In this document: one piece after another, positions 21,702 through 45,437 of the stretch
Layout: the number at the start of each line of letters is the position of its first letter
Position numbering within the stretch: the first letter of the stretch is position 1
From: Adineta ricciae
Taxonomy: Eukaryota; Rotifera; Eurotatoria; Adinetida; Adinetidae
DNA length: 64,000 nucleotides
Direction: 5' to 3'
NCBI GenBank assembly: GCA_905250025.1
Contig: CAJNOJ010000063.1
Span: 265,210-329,209, forward strand
Program-made: the position numbers and the translations under genes
Notes under the pieces: model-generated
Databases searched by the model: none
Seen by the model: only the letters and a program-made list of their open reading frames with translations
What the model was told of the DNA's origin: nothing

Positions 21702-23064
21702 TTAAATTGTTATAGTAAATTCAATTGAATAAGGACCAAAAAATGGTTCATCAAGCTCTGTTAATATAACATAAGTACGTCGTGTTGGACGTTCATCTGA
21801 ATTGTTAATTGAACAATCATTTTCAGCTGAAGTTATTGCTGAATCAGTTGAGTATTCAGTTGAATATGACGGTTGTTCAATTGGAACTTCGGATACTATT
21901 GGAGCGGTGATTGATTCATTGATCTATTGAAAACCAAACTCTATCATTCAAAACAAAAATGGAAAAACACAAACTTCGCTTAGCGGCATTGGAGTTGGAT
22001 CTTCAGTTGAACGATGTTCAAGTTGATCATCACTAAAACAATCGAATATTTATTGACAATACTTTTTTCATGTTTGTCTTACAGTTGATGAAAATGATCA
22101 ATCAAATGTTGAAACATTCGATATTCTAAATATCCAACGAAAAAGTGTTTTTTTCACTTGAGATAAACTTCTTACCTGAACCATCAACCAGATTCGACAT
22201 AGACGTCGAGTGTTCTTCAGATCCGTGCGTTGTTATACACGATGAACAAGAACATTTACTCGGTGCTCGACGTATACGTGAAGATCGTCGAAGTGGAGCA
22301 GGAATTTTCGCCGATAATCTACAAATAAAAGAAAATCTTACAAATTCGATCCTTTGATTATGATATGTTTACTTTTTATCAGTAAATCGAGGTGTGATGG
22401 AATATTTCATGTAGTTTAAAAGATCGTTTATAAAACTTCGACTGTAATTATTGTCTGTTTTCCATGTAGGAAGATTTGCTCGATTTTCGTTCAAGGATTT
22501 ATTGATTTGAAAATCATTTTCTAGATGAAAAAGGAGAAGAATTTTATCGAAAACGAAGAAGATTCTGTACCATCATTGGAAAATGTTTCATTTTCATGAA
22601 AATTTCGTGATGAAATGTCGTAAATTCCTTGTTCTTTGAGAATCTTCTTGACAAATGATACCTTGCCAGGTTCGGTCATGTTGGACCAAAGATGTTCAAT
22701 AAATTGAGTAACGATCGGACGATGTTTGAAATATGGACGAAATTGAAGGAAATATTCACTGAAAGAATACAAAGAACGGATTTCTTCAATGTGAAAACAA
22801 AAGATTTTACTTGCGAAACAGATCAAATGCACGTTCATCAGACGATTTCTCATTTTCAACAAATGCAGAATCTTAAATAAAAGTAAAAAAAAAAACATAT
22901 TTTCATATTCGTTAAGTTCGAATCCAATCAATTAGAAAACCTTCGGAAGATTGTCGACAAAGTTTTTTCTTTGTTTGTTCATTAGAAGAAATAAATGAAC
23001 CCTGATTTTCATTGTCTGGTCGAACACGTTTTAATGGATGACGACGGGATGTGTTACTAGTCAT
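21702..23064 (-). CDS. unrecognised nuclear-type protein with an HMG-box-like segment
   Basis: Reads from ATG 23064 (MTSNTSRRHPLKRVRPDNEN), through an exon ending AFDLFRN, into a segment resembling an HMG box (EYFLQFRPYFKHRPIVTQFI, EHLWSNMTEPGKVSFVKK). Later exons are Asn-rich (TWKTDNNYSRSFINDLLNYM), then basic (LSAKIPAPLRRSSRIRRAP) with a small Cys cluster (KCSCSSC), then acidic Ser/Thr-rich to a stop at 21702-21704. Most joints keep frame; the one near 22185/22035 does not in my reading. The HMG resemblance is weak. Basic patches suggest a nucleic-acid-binding protein (inference). Confidence 0.45.
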
Positions 23065-23101
23065 GTTTTAAATCAATAAATGACGATTGGATTTGATTTA
23101 T

Positions 23102-23122
23102 TTCGTTCGTTCGTTCGTTCGT
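23102..23122 (+). repeat. (TTCG)n microsatellite
   Basis: Five consecutive TTCG units just upstream of the start of the gene at 23064 on the minus strand. Shorter runs of the same unit occur near 26360 and 28905 upstream of the Atg8 gene. Confidence 0.8.
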
Positions 23123-24099
23123 TTTCTCTTTCCCTTTGTTAAACGCACATGGAGATGATATTTTAGACCTCGATCAATCAGACAAATGTTTCCTTTGTTT
23201 TAACATAAAGATGATTGTGTAGTTGGATCGAAAGACAGTCATTTGTCTTGGTATAACAATAATGGAATGTGCAAATGGTAACCTACATACTTCATTCGTT
23301 CACTTCGAGTTCGGTAATGGTAGAAGAATTTCGGAAGGCATTCCAATGCGCTCTGTGATCTTTCTAAAACTTTTCATCAGAAAATGTGTTTTTTACAAGC
23401 TTTCAAGAGATACCGCAATTGTTCGATATTTTTTCACTTTTTGTATCAAAATAGTTGCATATCTAGTTGAAGTTCGAAGAACAAATTGTTCTTGCTTTTA
23501 TATTGAATTATGTGACACTTCCTCAAAAGGTATCAGTTCTTATTTACTGTATTTCCAACCCAACTAGCATATTGATGCTCAGTCGTTCTCATGTTTTGTC
23601 CGATTATAAATATTCTTCCAGACGCTCACACTTAATTCCGAAAATGTATGTCGTATCTTCTAATAGACAGATGATGATGATGATTACGTAAGAATCAAAG
23701 AAGAGTAGACGTGTTGAGAAAATTCTTTTCCATCTATTTTCAATTTCGAGTGCATCATACATTGAGACATACATATGTTGTCAAACTGTATTAGCAATAA
23801 CGACAGAGATATTTACTGAAAGATGAAATTCTATTTTTGTCTGAAAATCTTTATTTTGTTTTCAAAAGACACAATATGTCGAATATGTGCGAAGCTCTTT
23901 CTTTATTTAGTTTATGTTTATCTCTTGTTTTTCGTTTTGGACAAAAGAGTTGTTTTAATTCTTTTTGAAAAACTCTTTCGGTCAATATGAATAGATAAAA
24001 CGATGTTGAAGTGTTTAGTAAAGATAATAAAACCACGAACATTGCAAAGAAACTTTCGATTTCTTGCGTGTCTTTGATGTTAAGTCATTTCTGAATAGA
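23123..24099. other. about 1 kb without a supported gene
   Basis: Short open frames only (for example 23223-23567), with no domain or splice support. Confidence 0.4.
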
Positions 24100-24756
24100 T
24101 TTTCTGAACTAAAATTAGGAATGAAAGTACAGCAGTACAAATGACTTGAATAAGAAGCATCACTGTTAGTTGCCGATCATTAAAGTTGGATTTATTTTAC
24201 AAATGATAGCATAAGCGACTATTTTGTATTGTCAACCAACCAAAAATCAACCTTATCAGTGAAGGAAATAAAGTAAACGTGATCGATAAGTAAAAATCAT
24301 TTCATGTCCTACAAAATGACGAGGAAAGAGTAACAATTAGTTGATTGAATACTTCCATCGAAACAAATATTCATTTGAAAATAAACTAGAAAAACAAGAA
24401 TTGCAATGTCTATAATAACTCGACCGACAATCTTCAGTTTGACTGAAAGATCAAGTTCCAGTTACTGATGTACTTGACGCATAACGATCCATACAAGCTG
24501 CAACAACGAACTAGACTGAGCCTGTTGGATCAATATAAGTTTAAAATGTCTTCGTTTTACAATACAAAGCCATCTGGGTAAGTAGAGAGCTAATTGAAAA
24601 ACTATTTAAGACACGAGTCACACAGCTGAAATAGATCGCGATGTTCGATGCAAAAAAGTAGATTGAAAAAGAATTTTGTCGAAGCGATCGACGAGTAAAT
24701 ATGATACAATTAAGAATATTCCCAATTGCACCGACAATGATCGTAAATAGAGACAT
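24100..24756 (-). pseudogene. decayed rhodopsin-family GPCR
   Basis: Minus-strand reading gives a TM1-TM2 region (FTIIVGAIGNILNCIIFTRR, YFFASNIAIYFSCVTRVLN) followed by a stop. Then come pieces around the TM3 end with the DRY motif (FVVAACMDRYASST) and a TM4-like stretch (GRVIIDIAILVFLVYFQM). Stops and frame changes separate the pieces. The layout matches a peptide-receptor-like class A GPCR that is no longer translatable. Confidence 0.65.
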
Positions 24757-25548
24757 ATAATGAAGTAGTTACTGTTGTATTAACTGAATTATCGTCAATG
24801 AACTCATTATTGTTGTTAAAGGAAAATTAAGATGAAAAAAGAAATCTTCAGGAGGTTTTTATAGAACTAGAGTGTTGTTTATGCCACTTCCTGGTTTTTA
24901 TTTCAATTTTGTGCTTTAATGGTGCAAAGAAAAATAATACTCTTATGTTTAAATGTTGAACAGAAAATCGAATTTGTGTTTATTCAATACAGATTTCATT
25001 CTGCATAGTTTTTCTCATGATACTTTTGATCTTTAATATTGCGTTTATTCATACGATTAGAAGTTTATCTATTTATAGTAACAATCGCGACAAAACGTTT
25101 CTAGAAGATTCTCGTTGACTCATTTTGAAAGAACATGAATAAAAATGCATTTTTTTTGTTAATCTTTATCGAACAGTATGACACTTTTTTCTCAGCGATT
25201 CGATAAATTCAAATTTCTGTCTCACAAATCATCACTGGAGAACACTTTCATACTCTCCGATGTCGAAGAGTTCGATACTTTCATAAATAAATTTTTGCAT
25301 TTTGAAATAACGCCGACCACGCTTAGTTTTCCAGACAGAACATCTATTTATTAAATTTACATTGAAAATTGTTCAATTATTTTCTTTCTATGTATGTAAA
25401 AGCGAATGAAGAATGATCTCGAATAAATAAATGTTTACACAAAAAAAAAGTGAGAGAAATAAAGTTACAAGACAAGGAGATAAAGTTCATTTTCAAACAG
25501 ATCTTTTCTACATTTATATATACAGATGAGAAAAAACGTCAGATTAGT

Positions 25549-26057
<509 letters not shown>

Positions 26058-26072
26058 TTTGTTTTCAATCGN

Positions 26073-26188
26073 GAATTTGGTGCTCGTTCAACAATAACTG
26101 CACAACGATCCGGATATTCTCGACGAATTCGTTCGCCTTCAGCTCGACGATTTTCATATGGATTGTTACTTTTGAATTCCCAGCGCAT
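26073..26188 (-). pseudogene. Atg8 exon 1 fragment (copy B), cut by an assembly N
   Basis: ATG at 26188, reading MRWEFKSNNPYENRRAEGE... to ...VIVERAPN, then the N. In place of the copy A residues QRAQN it has ERAPN. It carries the head-to-head upstream region shared with DNAJB. It is probably the other allele's 5' end rather than a true pseudogene. Confidence 0.7.
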
Positions 26189-27226
26189 TTTGTTTTCAAT
26201 CGAAATGTGTTCTCTTGACAAATTTGGATTCAGATGAAAAGAAACAATGCGTAGAGAAAAAGCACATGACACATGCTTTGACACGCCAATGCATTGCAAA
26301 GTGAATTTTTATTGGTTGGATCGATGGACGAATGGAAATCTTTGAATTGTTGTTTATTTGTCCTTCGTTCGTTCGTTCGTTTTCATCTGTAACATTGGAA
26401 TAATGTTCGATATCGATACTCAGCTTCGTCATTTAATCGAAAGGGAATGACGAGTAAGAATATGTAGGCGCATTGAATAAATTGATTTCTCATTTAAGAA
26501 CAATACAAAAGAGTTTTCGTCTCATTTACTTTTTCTTTTTTTTTTTTTTGTATTCCGATGAAAGTCTTCTGATGAGTAGAAAATTTCAAGTAAAAGTACA
26601 AAGATCCTTGATAAACATTCGAGTTTCGTCGGAGAATCGAATTCTATCAAGACAGGACATGACATTGACGAATGTTTATTGATTCTTTCAGATGAAGAAG
26701 TCAGCACAGTAGGGACACTTGTTTACAACTGTTTCGATCATTTATCTCTTTTGAAGAATGTCAAGGAAAAAAACAAGTGTCTTTACAGAAAAGACATTCC
26801 AATCATAGTTGCAAACAAATTTCATTTTTCTTTTAGATAAATTATTTAAATTAATCAAATTGTTTATAATTATTTATTCATAATTCGACTTGATCATCAC
26901 AATAAATCGAAATTTTATTGTGACGTGAAAGTTTCCGATTTAAACCAATCTCAAAGTGAGTCTAAATAAATTTCTCATTAGACTCGATATCCAACGAAGA
27001 AAAAGCATTTTTTTGTCTCGTTCTCTGTCTTTAGATACTCTAAACAACGATAGTTAGACCAATACATAGGAAGTGCGTAGGTTTGTTTGCTTTCGGAGAA
27101 AAACGAGATGTCGAGAAATAAGGTATCTGATGTAAAAAATATAAAGACGAAGAAGATATTATAAACAATGAGATCAAATCAAGACTTATTTATCTTTTAG
27201 GATAAATATCTAATTAGAACTAATCA

Positions 27227-28570
27227 ATGACGGATTTTTATGAAATACTTGAAGTCAACAAAACGGCAACCGATGATGAAATCAAAAAATCGTATGTATT
27301 CAAAGATCAACGTTGACAGAAAGGAAAGATTTGCTTTGTTGTTTAGATATCGTCGATTAGCGTTAAAAGTAAACTTTCTTCATGGCAAAATTCGAGGGAA
27401 AATTTTGTTTTTCAGTGGCATCCGGATAAGAATCTCTCGAATAAAACACAAGCGGAAGAAAAATTCAAACTAATCTCAGAAGCTTATGAAGTTTTATCCG
27501 ATAGTAAGTTTGAAACGAAGGAGAAAGTTATTGAGATTGAGTTGTTTTGAGCGTCACAATAAGAAAACACAAGCAGCAACTTGTTTTGTGTTGCTTAATC
27601 ATAGTTGATTTCACATGAATGATTCTTCATAAAATCACTTTGAAAAGAAATCTTTATGTCAATATTTACGAACAGAAAAAAATCTATCGATTTGCTTCTC
27701 AATGAATCATTTGGGATGATTAACAGATTAATAACTGTGGATATGGTTTTTTTTAGAGGATAAACGTCGAAGATATGATCAATTGGGTCGCGCGGGATTA
27801 TCAAATGGACATAGCAATGGTGGATATTCGTCTAGTAATGGATATTCAAGATTCTCAGAAGATTTTCTCAATCGGACATTTCATTTTCACAATCCATTCG
27901 ATATATTCGAGCAATTTATGTCGCATTTCGGCATGGATGATGATTTTGGTGAGTGAATTTTCTTTTTTTCTCCATTGAGAATTCTATTTCGGATGTTCCG
28001 AGCGAATTACATTGCATTCGGATCTTGTAGGCAAATGGACACGCCAAATCTTTCATTTTGGTGAGAAAAGAGAGAAAGTCGATTCACCCTGAAATTTTCC
28101 TTTTGAATGATGTTTGCATTTGACGCATGAGATCAATCATTTGTTTTGCACCAAATTGTATTTGGAATGTCATTTTAGGCTTTGGAATGAATCCATTTGC
28201 TGATTTACACAGTCGCCATCATCAACATCTTCATCATCATCTTCACCATCCGTTTGGAAATCCTCGTTCATCTTCGTCATCATCATCACGACGAGATCCA
28301 CATAGACAACAAATGGCATTGTTCGATAGTGTCTTTGCTCCAATGAGAATGTCGCTATTTGATCATGATCCATTTGGACATCACGATCCTTTCGGACATC
28401 ATCAGATCGGATCGATATCGTCATTTAATGTGTCGTTTGGGTGAGTCTTCATCATGAAACTGGAATTTAAAGATAGATTTTATTTTTAGGAGTGGAAATG
28501 CTCGGCCAATTGCCAAGAAAACTACACGATCAACAAAATTCATCAACGGTCGTCGTATTGTGACAACACG
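27227..28570 (+). CDS. DNAJB6-like Hsp40 co-chaperone, copy 1 (last exon missing)
   Basis: Exons 27227-27291, 27347-27368, 27416-27503, 27757-27948, 28179-28440 and 28490-28570. The J domain opens the protein ([20 protein letters not shown], then WHPDKN with the HPD motif, [17 protein letters not shown]), followed by a Gly/Ser/Phe-rich region ([20 protein letters not shown]). A region with His-rich ([11 protein letters not shown]) and Ser-rich tracts comes next. J proteins stimulate Hsp70 ATPase; the B6/B8 subgroup suppresses protein aggregation. The final exon present in copy 2 should follow, but an N at 28616 interrupts the intron. It is therefore incomplete because of the assembly, not obviously because of mutation. 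Confidence 0.85.
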
Positions 28571-28616
28571 GTAAATGAAAACGAAATCGATTTTTCTTGA
28601 AATATTTCATTGAAAN

Positions 28617-28732
28617 GAATTTGGTGCTCGTTCAACAATAACTGCACAACGATCCGGATATTCTCGACGAATTCGTTCGCCTTCAGCTCGACGATTTTCA
28701 TATGGATTGTTACTTTTGAATTCCCAGCGCAT
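28617..28732 (-). pseudogene. Atg8 exon 1 fragment (copy C), cut by an assembly N
   Basis: Same content as the fragment at 26073-26188: ATG at 28732, reading to VIVERAPN, where the N at 28616 ends it. It belongs to the upstream side of the second DNAJB copy. Confidence 0.7.
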
Positions 28733-29759
28733 TTTGTCTTCAATCGAAATGTGTTCTCTTGACAAATTTGGATTCGGGTGAAAAGAAACAATGCGTAGAG
28801 AAAAAGCACATGACACATGCTTTGACACACCAATGCATTTCAAAGTGAATTTTCATTGGTCGATCGACGGACGAATGGAAATCTTTGAATTGTTGTTTAT
28901 TTGTCCTTCGTTCGTTTCATCTGTAACATTGGAATAATGTTCGATATCGATACTCAGCTTCGTCACTTAATCGAAAGGGAATGACGAGTAAGAATATGTA
29001 GGCGCGTTGAATAAATTGATTTCTCATTTAAGAACAATACAAAAGAGTTTTCATCTCATTTACTTTTTCTTTTTTTTTTTTCGTATTCCGATGAAAGTCT
29101 TCTGATGAGTAGAAAATCTCAAATAGAAGTACAAAGATCCTTGACAGACATTGGAGTTTCGTCGGAGAGTCGAATTTTATCAAGACAGGACATGACATTG
29201 ACGAATGTTTATTGATTCTTTCAGACGAAGAAGTCAGCACAGTAGGGGCACTTGTTTACAACTGTTTCGATCATTTATCTCTTTTGAAGAATGTCAAGGA
29301 AAAAAACAAGTGTCTTTACAGAAGACATTCCAATCATAGCTGCAAACAAATTTTCATTTTTCTCTTTCAGATAAATTATTTAAATTAATCAAATTGTTTA
29401 TAATTATTTATTCATAGTTCGACTTGATCATCACAATAAATCGAAATTTTATTGTGACGTGAAAGTTTGCGATTTAAACGAATCTCAAAGTGAGTCCAAA
29501 TAAATTTCTCATTAGACTCGATATCCAACGAAGAAAAAGTGTTTTTTGTCTCGTTCTCCATCTTTAGATACTCTAAACAACGATAGTTAGACCAATACAT
29601 AGAAAGTGCGTAGGTTTGTTTGCTTTCGGAGAAAAACGAGATGTCGAGAAATAAGGTATCTGATGTAAAAAATATAAAGACGAAGAAGATATTATAAACA
29701 ATGAGATCAAATCAAGACTTATTTATCTTTTAGGATAAATATTTAATTAGAACTAATCA

Positions 29760-31263
29760 ATGACGGATTTTTATGAAATACTTGAAGTCAACAAAACGGC
29801 AACCGATGATGAAATCAAAAAATCGTATGTATTCAGAGATAAATGTTGACAGAAAGGAAAGATTTGCTTTGTTGTTTAGATATCGTCGATTAGCGTTAAA
29901 AGTAAACTTTCTTCATGGGAAAATTTGAGGGAAAATTTTGTTTTTCAGTGGCATCCGGATAAGAATCTCTCGAATAAAACACAAGCGGAAGAAAAATTCA
30001 AAATAATCTCAGAAGCGTATGAAGTTTTATCCGATAGTAAGTTTGAAACGAAGGAGAAAGTCATTGAGATTGAGTTGTTTTGAGCGTCACAATAAAAAAA
30101 TACAAGCAGCAACTTGTTTTGTGTTGTTTAATCATAGTTGATTTCACTTGAATGATTCTTCATAGAATCACTTTGAAAAGAAATCTTTATGTCAATATTT
30201 ACGAACAAAGAAAAAAAATCTGTCAATTCGTTTCCCAGTGAATCATTTGGGATGATTAACAGATGAATAACTGTGGATGTGTTTTTTTAGAGGATAAACG
30301 TCGAAGATATGATCAATTAGGTCGCGCGGGATTATCAAATGGACATAGCAATGGTGGATATTCGTCTAGTAATGGTTATTCGAGATTCTCAGAAGACTTT
30401 CTCAATCGGACATTTCATTTTCATAATCCATTCGATATATTCGAGCAATTTATGTCGCATTTCGGCATGGATGATGATTTTGGTGAGTGAACTTTCTTTT
30501 TTTCTCCATTGAGAATTTTATTTCGGATGTTCCGAGCGAATTACATTGCATTCGGATCTTGTAGGCAAATGGACACGCCAAATCTTTCATTTTGGTGAGA
30601 AAAGAGAGAGAGTCGATTCACCCTGAAACTTCCCTTTTGAATGATGTTTGCATTTGATGCACGAGATCAATTATTTGATTTGAATCAAATTGTATTCGGA
30701 ATGTCATTCTAGGCTTTGGAATGAATCCATTTGCTGATTTACACAGTCGCCATCATCAACATCTTCATCATCATCATCATCTTCATCATCCGTTTGGAAA
30801 TCCTCGTTCATCATCGTCATCATCATCATCATCACGACGAGATCCACACAGACAACAAATGGCATTGTTTGATAGTGTCTTTGCTCCAATGAGAATGTCG
30901 CTATTTGATCATGATCCATTTGGACATCACGATCCTTTCGGACATCATCAGATCGGATCGATATCGTCATTTAATGTATCGTTTGGGTGAGTTTTCATCA
31001 CGGAACTGGAATTGAAACATAGATGTGATTTTTAGGAGTGGAAATTCTCGGCCAATTGCCAAGAAAACTACACGATCAACAAAAATTATCAACGGTCGTC
31101 GTATTGTGACAACACGGTAAGTAAAACGGAAGGGATTTTCTTGGAATATTTCATTGAAATTCGTTTTAGAGTCGAAGAAAATGGACAAACGACTGAAACA
31201 GTGGAAGAAGATGGTCGATTAACATCGAGAAAAGTCAATGGAGTTTTACAAGCAATAAAATGA
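29760..31263 (+). CDS. DNAJB6: DNAJB6-like Hsp40 co-chaperone, copy 2 (complete)
   Basis: Exons 29760-29824, 29880-29901, 29949-30036, 30291-30482, 30713-30986, 31036-31116 and 31170-31263; 271 aa. J domain with HPD at residues ~32-34, G/F-type linker ([19 protein letters not shown]), His-rich and Ser-rich tracts two residues longer each than in copy 1, and a C-terminal segment ([12 protein letters not shown]...[20 protein letters not shown]) as in DNAJB6/DNAJB2 proteins. It probably acts with Hsp70 in cytosol or nucleus. The gene is head-to-head with Atg8, with about 1 kb between the start codons, so both proteostasis genes could share regulatory DNA (inference). The symbol is by similarity. 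Confidence 0.88.
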
Positions 31264-31624
31264 TCAAATGGAACGAAATATTTCAACATTTGTCATTCCC
31301 AAATTGGCAACATACAAAGAATTCTCTTCATCTATCTCTCTATCTACTCTAAACATTCAATAAATCTTCTTTTCACTCTCTTTTTTGTGTGTATGTATTG
31401 CTGTATGACAGAAAAAGATAGAACAAACTTCATTTGTCTGTTTTTTTAACGAGTCGAAAAACTTTTTTTTCTCAATTCAAATGTTATTCGATGTTTCTCT
31501 TCTTTAATACATTGTGTGTGTATTTAGTATATGAGATATTTGTAATAATGAAGGCACAAACCAATAGATAAGATCAGCTTTATATCGAAGACGTTTTTTT
31601 TTAGAAGATTTTTGTTTTCTAAAC

Positions 31625-32242
31625 ATGACAAGTGAAAATGAATTAGCGGGCGGAACACGAGCACAAAATTTATCGTTACCGATTGAATTATCCGCAGAAA
31701 AAATTCAAGATTTCCAAGCATCGTTTTCTCTGATGGATATTCGGGCTAAAGGTTTTATCAGTCCGGATGATCTTCTTCAAGTTGCAAAAGCCGCAGGTAG
31801 TTTCCAATGATGTTTTCCAATCATTGATTTTATGTTCATTTTTGAAGATATGAAAATTTCGGTAAACGAAGCACATTTATTACTTGGATCAGCTGATGAA
31901 GATCAATCAGGTGGAATTGATATGAGAGAGTTTCTTTCTATCATGACAACACCTATTAATCAACAAGATCTTGAAGAAGAACTTCGAGGAACATTTAATG
32001 TTTTTGATAAAGATAAAAATGGAACAATTAATGCAAATGAATTGAAAAAATTCGTTCGAGTAAAGTTTGGTTTTGTTTTTTCAGAGAAATTTTCCAATGA
32101 AAATAAGAAAAATTTATTGTTTTAGTTTTGGGATTGTGAATTAACTGAAGACGAAGCTGATGATATGATTAATCAAGCCGATCCGAACAAAACTGGCTCA
32201 ATTAATTATCACGATTTTATTGAATTTCTTTTACATACATAA
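31625..32242 (+). CDS. centrin/calmodulin-like EF-hand protein
   Basis: Exons 31625-31796, 31848-32059 and 32126-32242 encode 166 aa with four EF-hand positions. The first loop (DIRAKGFISPDD) lacks acidic ligands and is probably silent. The others look functional: DEDQSGGIDMREF, DKDKNGTINANEL and DPNKTGSINYHDF. Spacing and length resemble centrin and calmodulin-like Ca2+ sensors. The extended Asn/Ser/Gly-containing N-terminus (MTSENELAGGTRAQNLSLP) favours a centrin-like role, but this is uncertain. It starts 360 nt downstream of DNAJB copy 2, with its own likely 5' splice acceptor (ttttttttag at about 31604). Confidence 0.85.
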
Positions 32243-32957
32243 CAATTAATAATCAAATTACTTTTCTTTTGTCAGATATTTTATTCTCGTTGATAATAAA
32301 TATTCATTCCATAATCTAATGAAGATTCTTTCTTTCTTTCCAAGATATGTTTATTGCGATTCTATCTGACAGTTACATACTATCATTTGATAAGTGAAAA
32401 CATTGATGTTTATTTAACATTGATATGTCTAACGAGTCATTGGAATATAATTGAAAAACGAAATTTGTATTTCTTTATAATGATTTTTAAAATTGAGATT
32501 TGATTTAAATTAAAATACGAAATTATGTCAAATTAGATCGATGAAATAGATTTTCTTATTGTTATGTGTTGTAGTCTTATCATCATTAGAAAAGATAAAT
32601 AAATCAATATTTTCTTTTACTTTCATAATGTTATTTTATGTCAAAAATAGTTTAAATATTCTTCAAACAAATTCTCATTCTCCATTATATATTATTCATT
32701 GTTTAGCTTTCGCCTACTTTTCAAAAAGTTCCATTTCCATCATCAATGTGAAACAATCCTTGAATTGATAAACAAAACGATGCAAAATGATGAAGATATA
32801 TTATACTAAAATTCATGTTCTCAAAAACAATAAAGAGAATCAAGAAATATTTGATTGTAACTAATATTCTTCTGTATGATTAAATCATAAAAATCAGATA
32901 TATTAAGAAAAAAATTCACATTTTCTTTTCTTATCTCATCGAGATATCATTGATAAT
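32243..32957. other. about 700 bp intergenic between convergent genes
   Basis: Very AT-rich. It contains the 3' ends of the EF-hand gene and of the minus-strand sulfotransferase. No gene is seen. Confidence 0.5.
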
Positions 32958-34419
32958 TTATTGAAATTTTCCTAAAAAAGATTTGTATTCACAATGAAGA
33001 TCTTTTTTCTTAATTAAATAATCATCAAATCGATAATTAAACACATTAAAATCATCATGATAAAATCGTTTCAAAGTACAAAGCATTTGATTCGATAGAT
33101 TTTTATATAACGATTGATAATTTTCCTTTGTATTTCCTGTTTTCGCATAATCATTCCGATTCCATTTTTGTGAATTTATTCCCAACAAAGTCATAAATCT
33201 CTGTAAATCTGTTCTAATTGTTTCATATTTACCAATGAAGTTATATTTGAGTAAACAAACTTGACACAATTTCGTATATGGTTGCCAATGAACATCGTCT
33301 CTGAGTCCTTTGGAGAAAATATACTGAAGGAAATGTTCAAATGTTGGAATCACATTTCGACAACCTTCAACAACATTGGTAGAAAAGATTTTCTTTCGAC
33401 GAAAAGAAAATTTCGATTGAGAAATATTCAAATAGAACAAAGAATTATGTTGACAAATCTTTTGACGTAATTCATCGTAAGATGATGATCGATTTTTCAA
33501 TGAACCAATTTTATCCATATATGCTGATGCTAAACGATCTAACGGATGACGAACAAATATCGCTCGCGTAAAATTCACAGAAAAGATTCGTGATGTATCG
33601 ATTAAATTGCGAAGACGAATGTATGGTAATGATTCTTGTGCGTATAAAACCCAAAGATCAATTTTAGATGCATCTTTATGGATTAGACGTGATAAAAATG
33701 ATTCTAGAATCGTAGATAATTCTATGTTTGGTTTTCGCAAACGATCCTAAAAAGTGTTTTGTTTATATCGAAAGAAATCGTCAACGAAAAAAGAATGTGA
33801 CGTAGATTTTAAATTAAACCAATGCAGTGACAAGAGAAATACAACGCCTTAGGATTTTTTCTTTTGTGTAGATACTTCAACTTACTTGAGATGAATTAAA
33901 AATCATTTTCATTATATATTCAGAATTGAAAGTGTCCGTGATTTTTTGTGATTTTGAATTGAACATATTCACATGTGAAGAGTGATTTTTTGTTAATGGT
34001 AACAAATCATCGCGTACATGAAGATATGTAATAAAAGGAAGAATAGTTCGTGTAGCAACTTTTGGTACAGAACAATAGAATAATGAATGAGATTGAAGAA
34101 GAAAACCAAGATAATTTAATGTTTTATCCGAATGAAGTACCTTGGAATAACCTCGATAATATGGATTGTAAATATGTCCACATTGTTTTTTAAGACTTTT
34201 CAATCGGTTTTCATCAACAATTGGTGAATTTTGATGATGTGAAATTCTTCTGGAAACTGTTCTTGGAATAATTATTGACATTTTTGTCAAATTTTGTTTT
34301 GATTTCAGGAAGAGACCATCTTGTATAAACTTACTTTGATCATAAATAACTATGATTATTACCGAGATTGAAATAATATAAGAAAGATTTTGAAAAATTC
34401 TCTTGATAAAACGTGACAT
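32958..34419 (-). CDS. carbohydrate sulfotransferase (HNK-1/CHST8-14 type)
   Basis: Two exons (33886-34419 and 32958-33746) give 440 aa. A short cytosolic N-terminus and one membrane span (LSYIISISVIIIVIY, residues ~12-26) mark a type II Golgi protein. The PAPS-binding motifs of the sulfotransferase-2 family are present: 5'-phosphosulfate loop CSVPKVATRTI and 3'-phosphate motif FVRHPLDRLASAYMDK. Other family features: CGHIYNPYYRG, ESLPYIRLRNLI, HWQPYTKLCQVC, YNFIGKYETI. Such enzymes transfer sulfate from PAPS to terminal sugars on glycoproteins or glycosaminoglycans. The acceptor sugar cannot be told from sequence. Confidence 0.9.
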
Positions 34420-35131
34420 ATAACACTTTTTTGTTCTGAGAAAAAGAATTTGTTGATTCTCTGAGAAGAAATTTCTCTTCTATTTTTCTTTCCGATTACT
34501 TTCATAGTAGGCAAAGAATAGAAAAATTGGTTATGAGCATCAAGTACAAGAACATTTGTCCGTAGCAACAATTATAAATGTACTTTTCGCGCAATGCAGG
34601 TTAAAAAAAAAAAGAGAATAGTTCTATTTGCTCACTAAACATTCAAATAATTATTTTTAAGAAATATATGATGTAAAAGAATTCCTAATTGGCAATGTTA
34701 TAAGAAAATAAACATTTTCATGAGATGACTTTGACAAAACGAGATGGTTTGTTAAATGATTTTCATTTATTCTAAAAACTATGTTCGAAGAAAAATTATT
34801 CGTTGTGAAACAAAACATAAAGAATTTGTTATATAAACGAATTTTGTTTCATCGATGTCAAACTTTCAATTTGAATTCAATTATATCATTCTCAATGAGT
34901 TCTTGTTTTCCTCAACCCACTCATATCCTTAGAAAGTGATCTAATTTAATTTTAAAAAGACTTTTATTTATTTGATCAACATCAAAAGACGACATCGAAA
35001 AAGAAAAGAAGATCATTGAAATAATCAAAAATATATGTATGTGTAAATGTTTTGGGCACTTGAATCTTTTCTTATAAATAATGTACAACATAAAGTATGA
35101 CTAGATTAGACATGACAAAAACAACATTAAC
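34420..35131. other. about 700 bp intergenic: sulfotransferase upstream region and NF1 3' UTR
   Basis: It contains AATAAA on the minus strand near 34970, a plausible poly(A) signal about 160 nt beyond the neurofibromin stop. No other gene is supported. Confidence 0.5.

Positions 35132-45437
<10,306 letters not shown>

Larger units (their letters stand above)
26073..28615 (+). repeat. Atg8-5'/DNAJB block, copy B, bounded by single Ns
   Basis: Begins right after the N at 26072 inside Atg8 exon 1 and ends at the N at 28616, just before the last DNAJB exon. The next block (28617 to about 31165) starts at the identical base of Atg8 exon 1 and is colinear and nearly identical throughout, including introns and intergenic DNA. 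Differences are scattered substitutions, small indels and trinucleotide-repeat lengths. The 25945-26071 stretch is in turn the end of a third overlap. This is best explained by allelic contigs laid end to end. Confidence 0.8.

Noticed and set aside
23102-23122. Possible CRISPR-like or telomeric repeat
   Set aside because: A simple TTCG microsatellite without spacers and not a telomeric unit; the genome is eukaryotic.
31089-31289. 66-codon minus-strand frame
   Set aside because: Antisense to the last two DNAJB copy 2 exons; no independent support.
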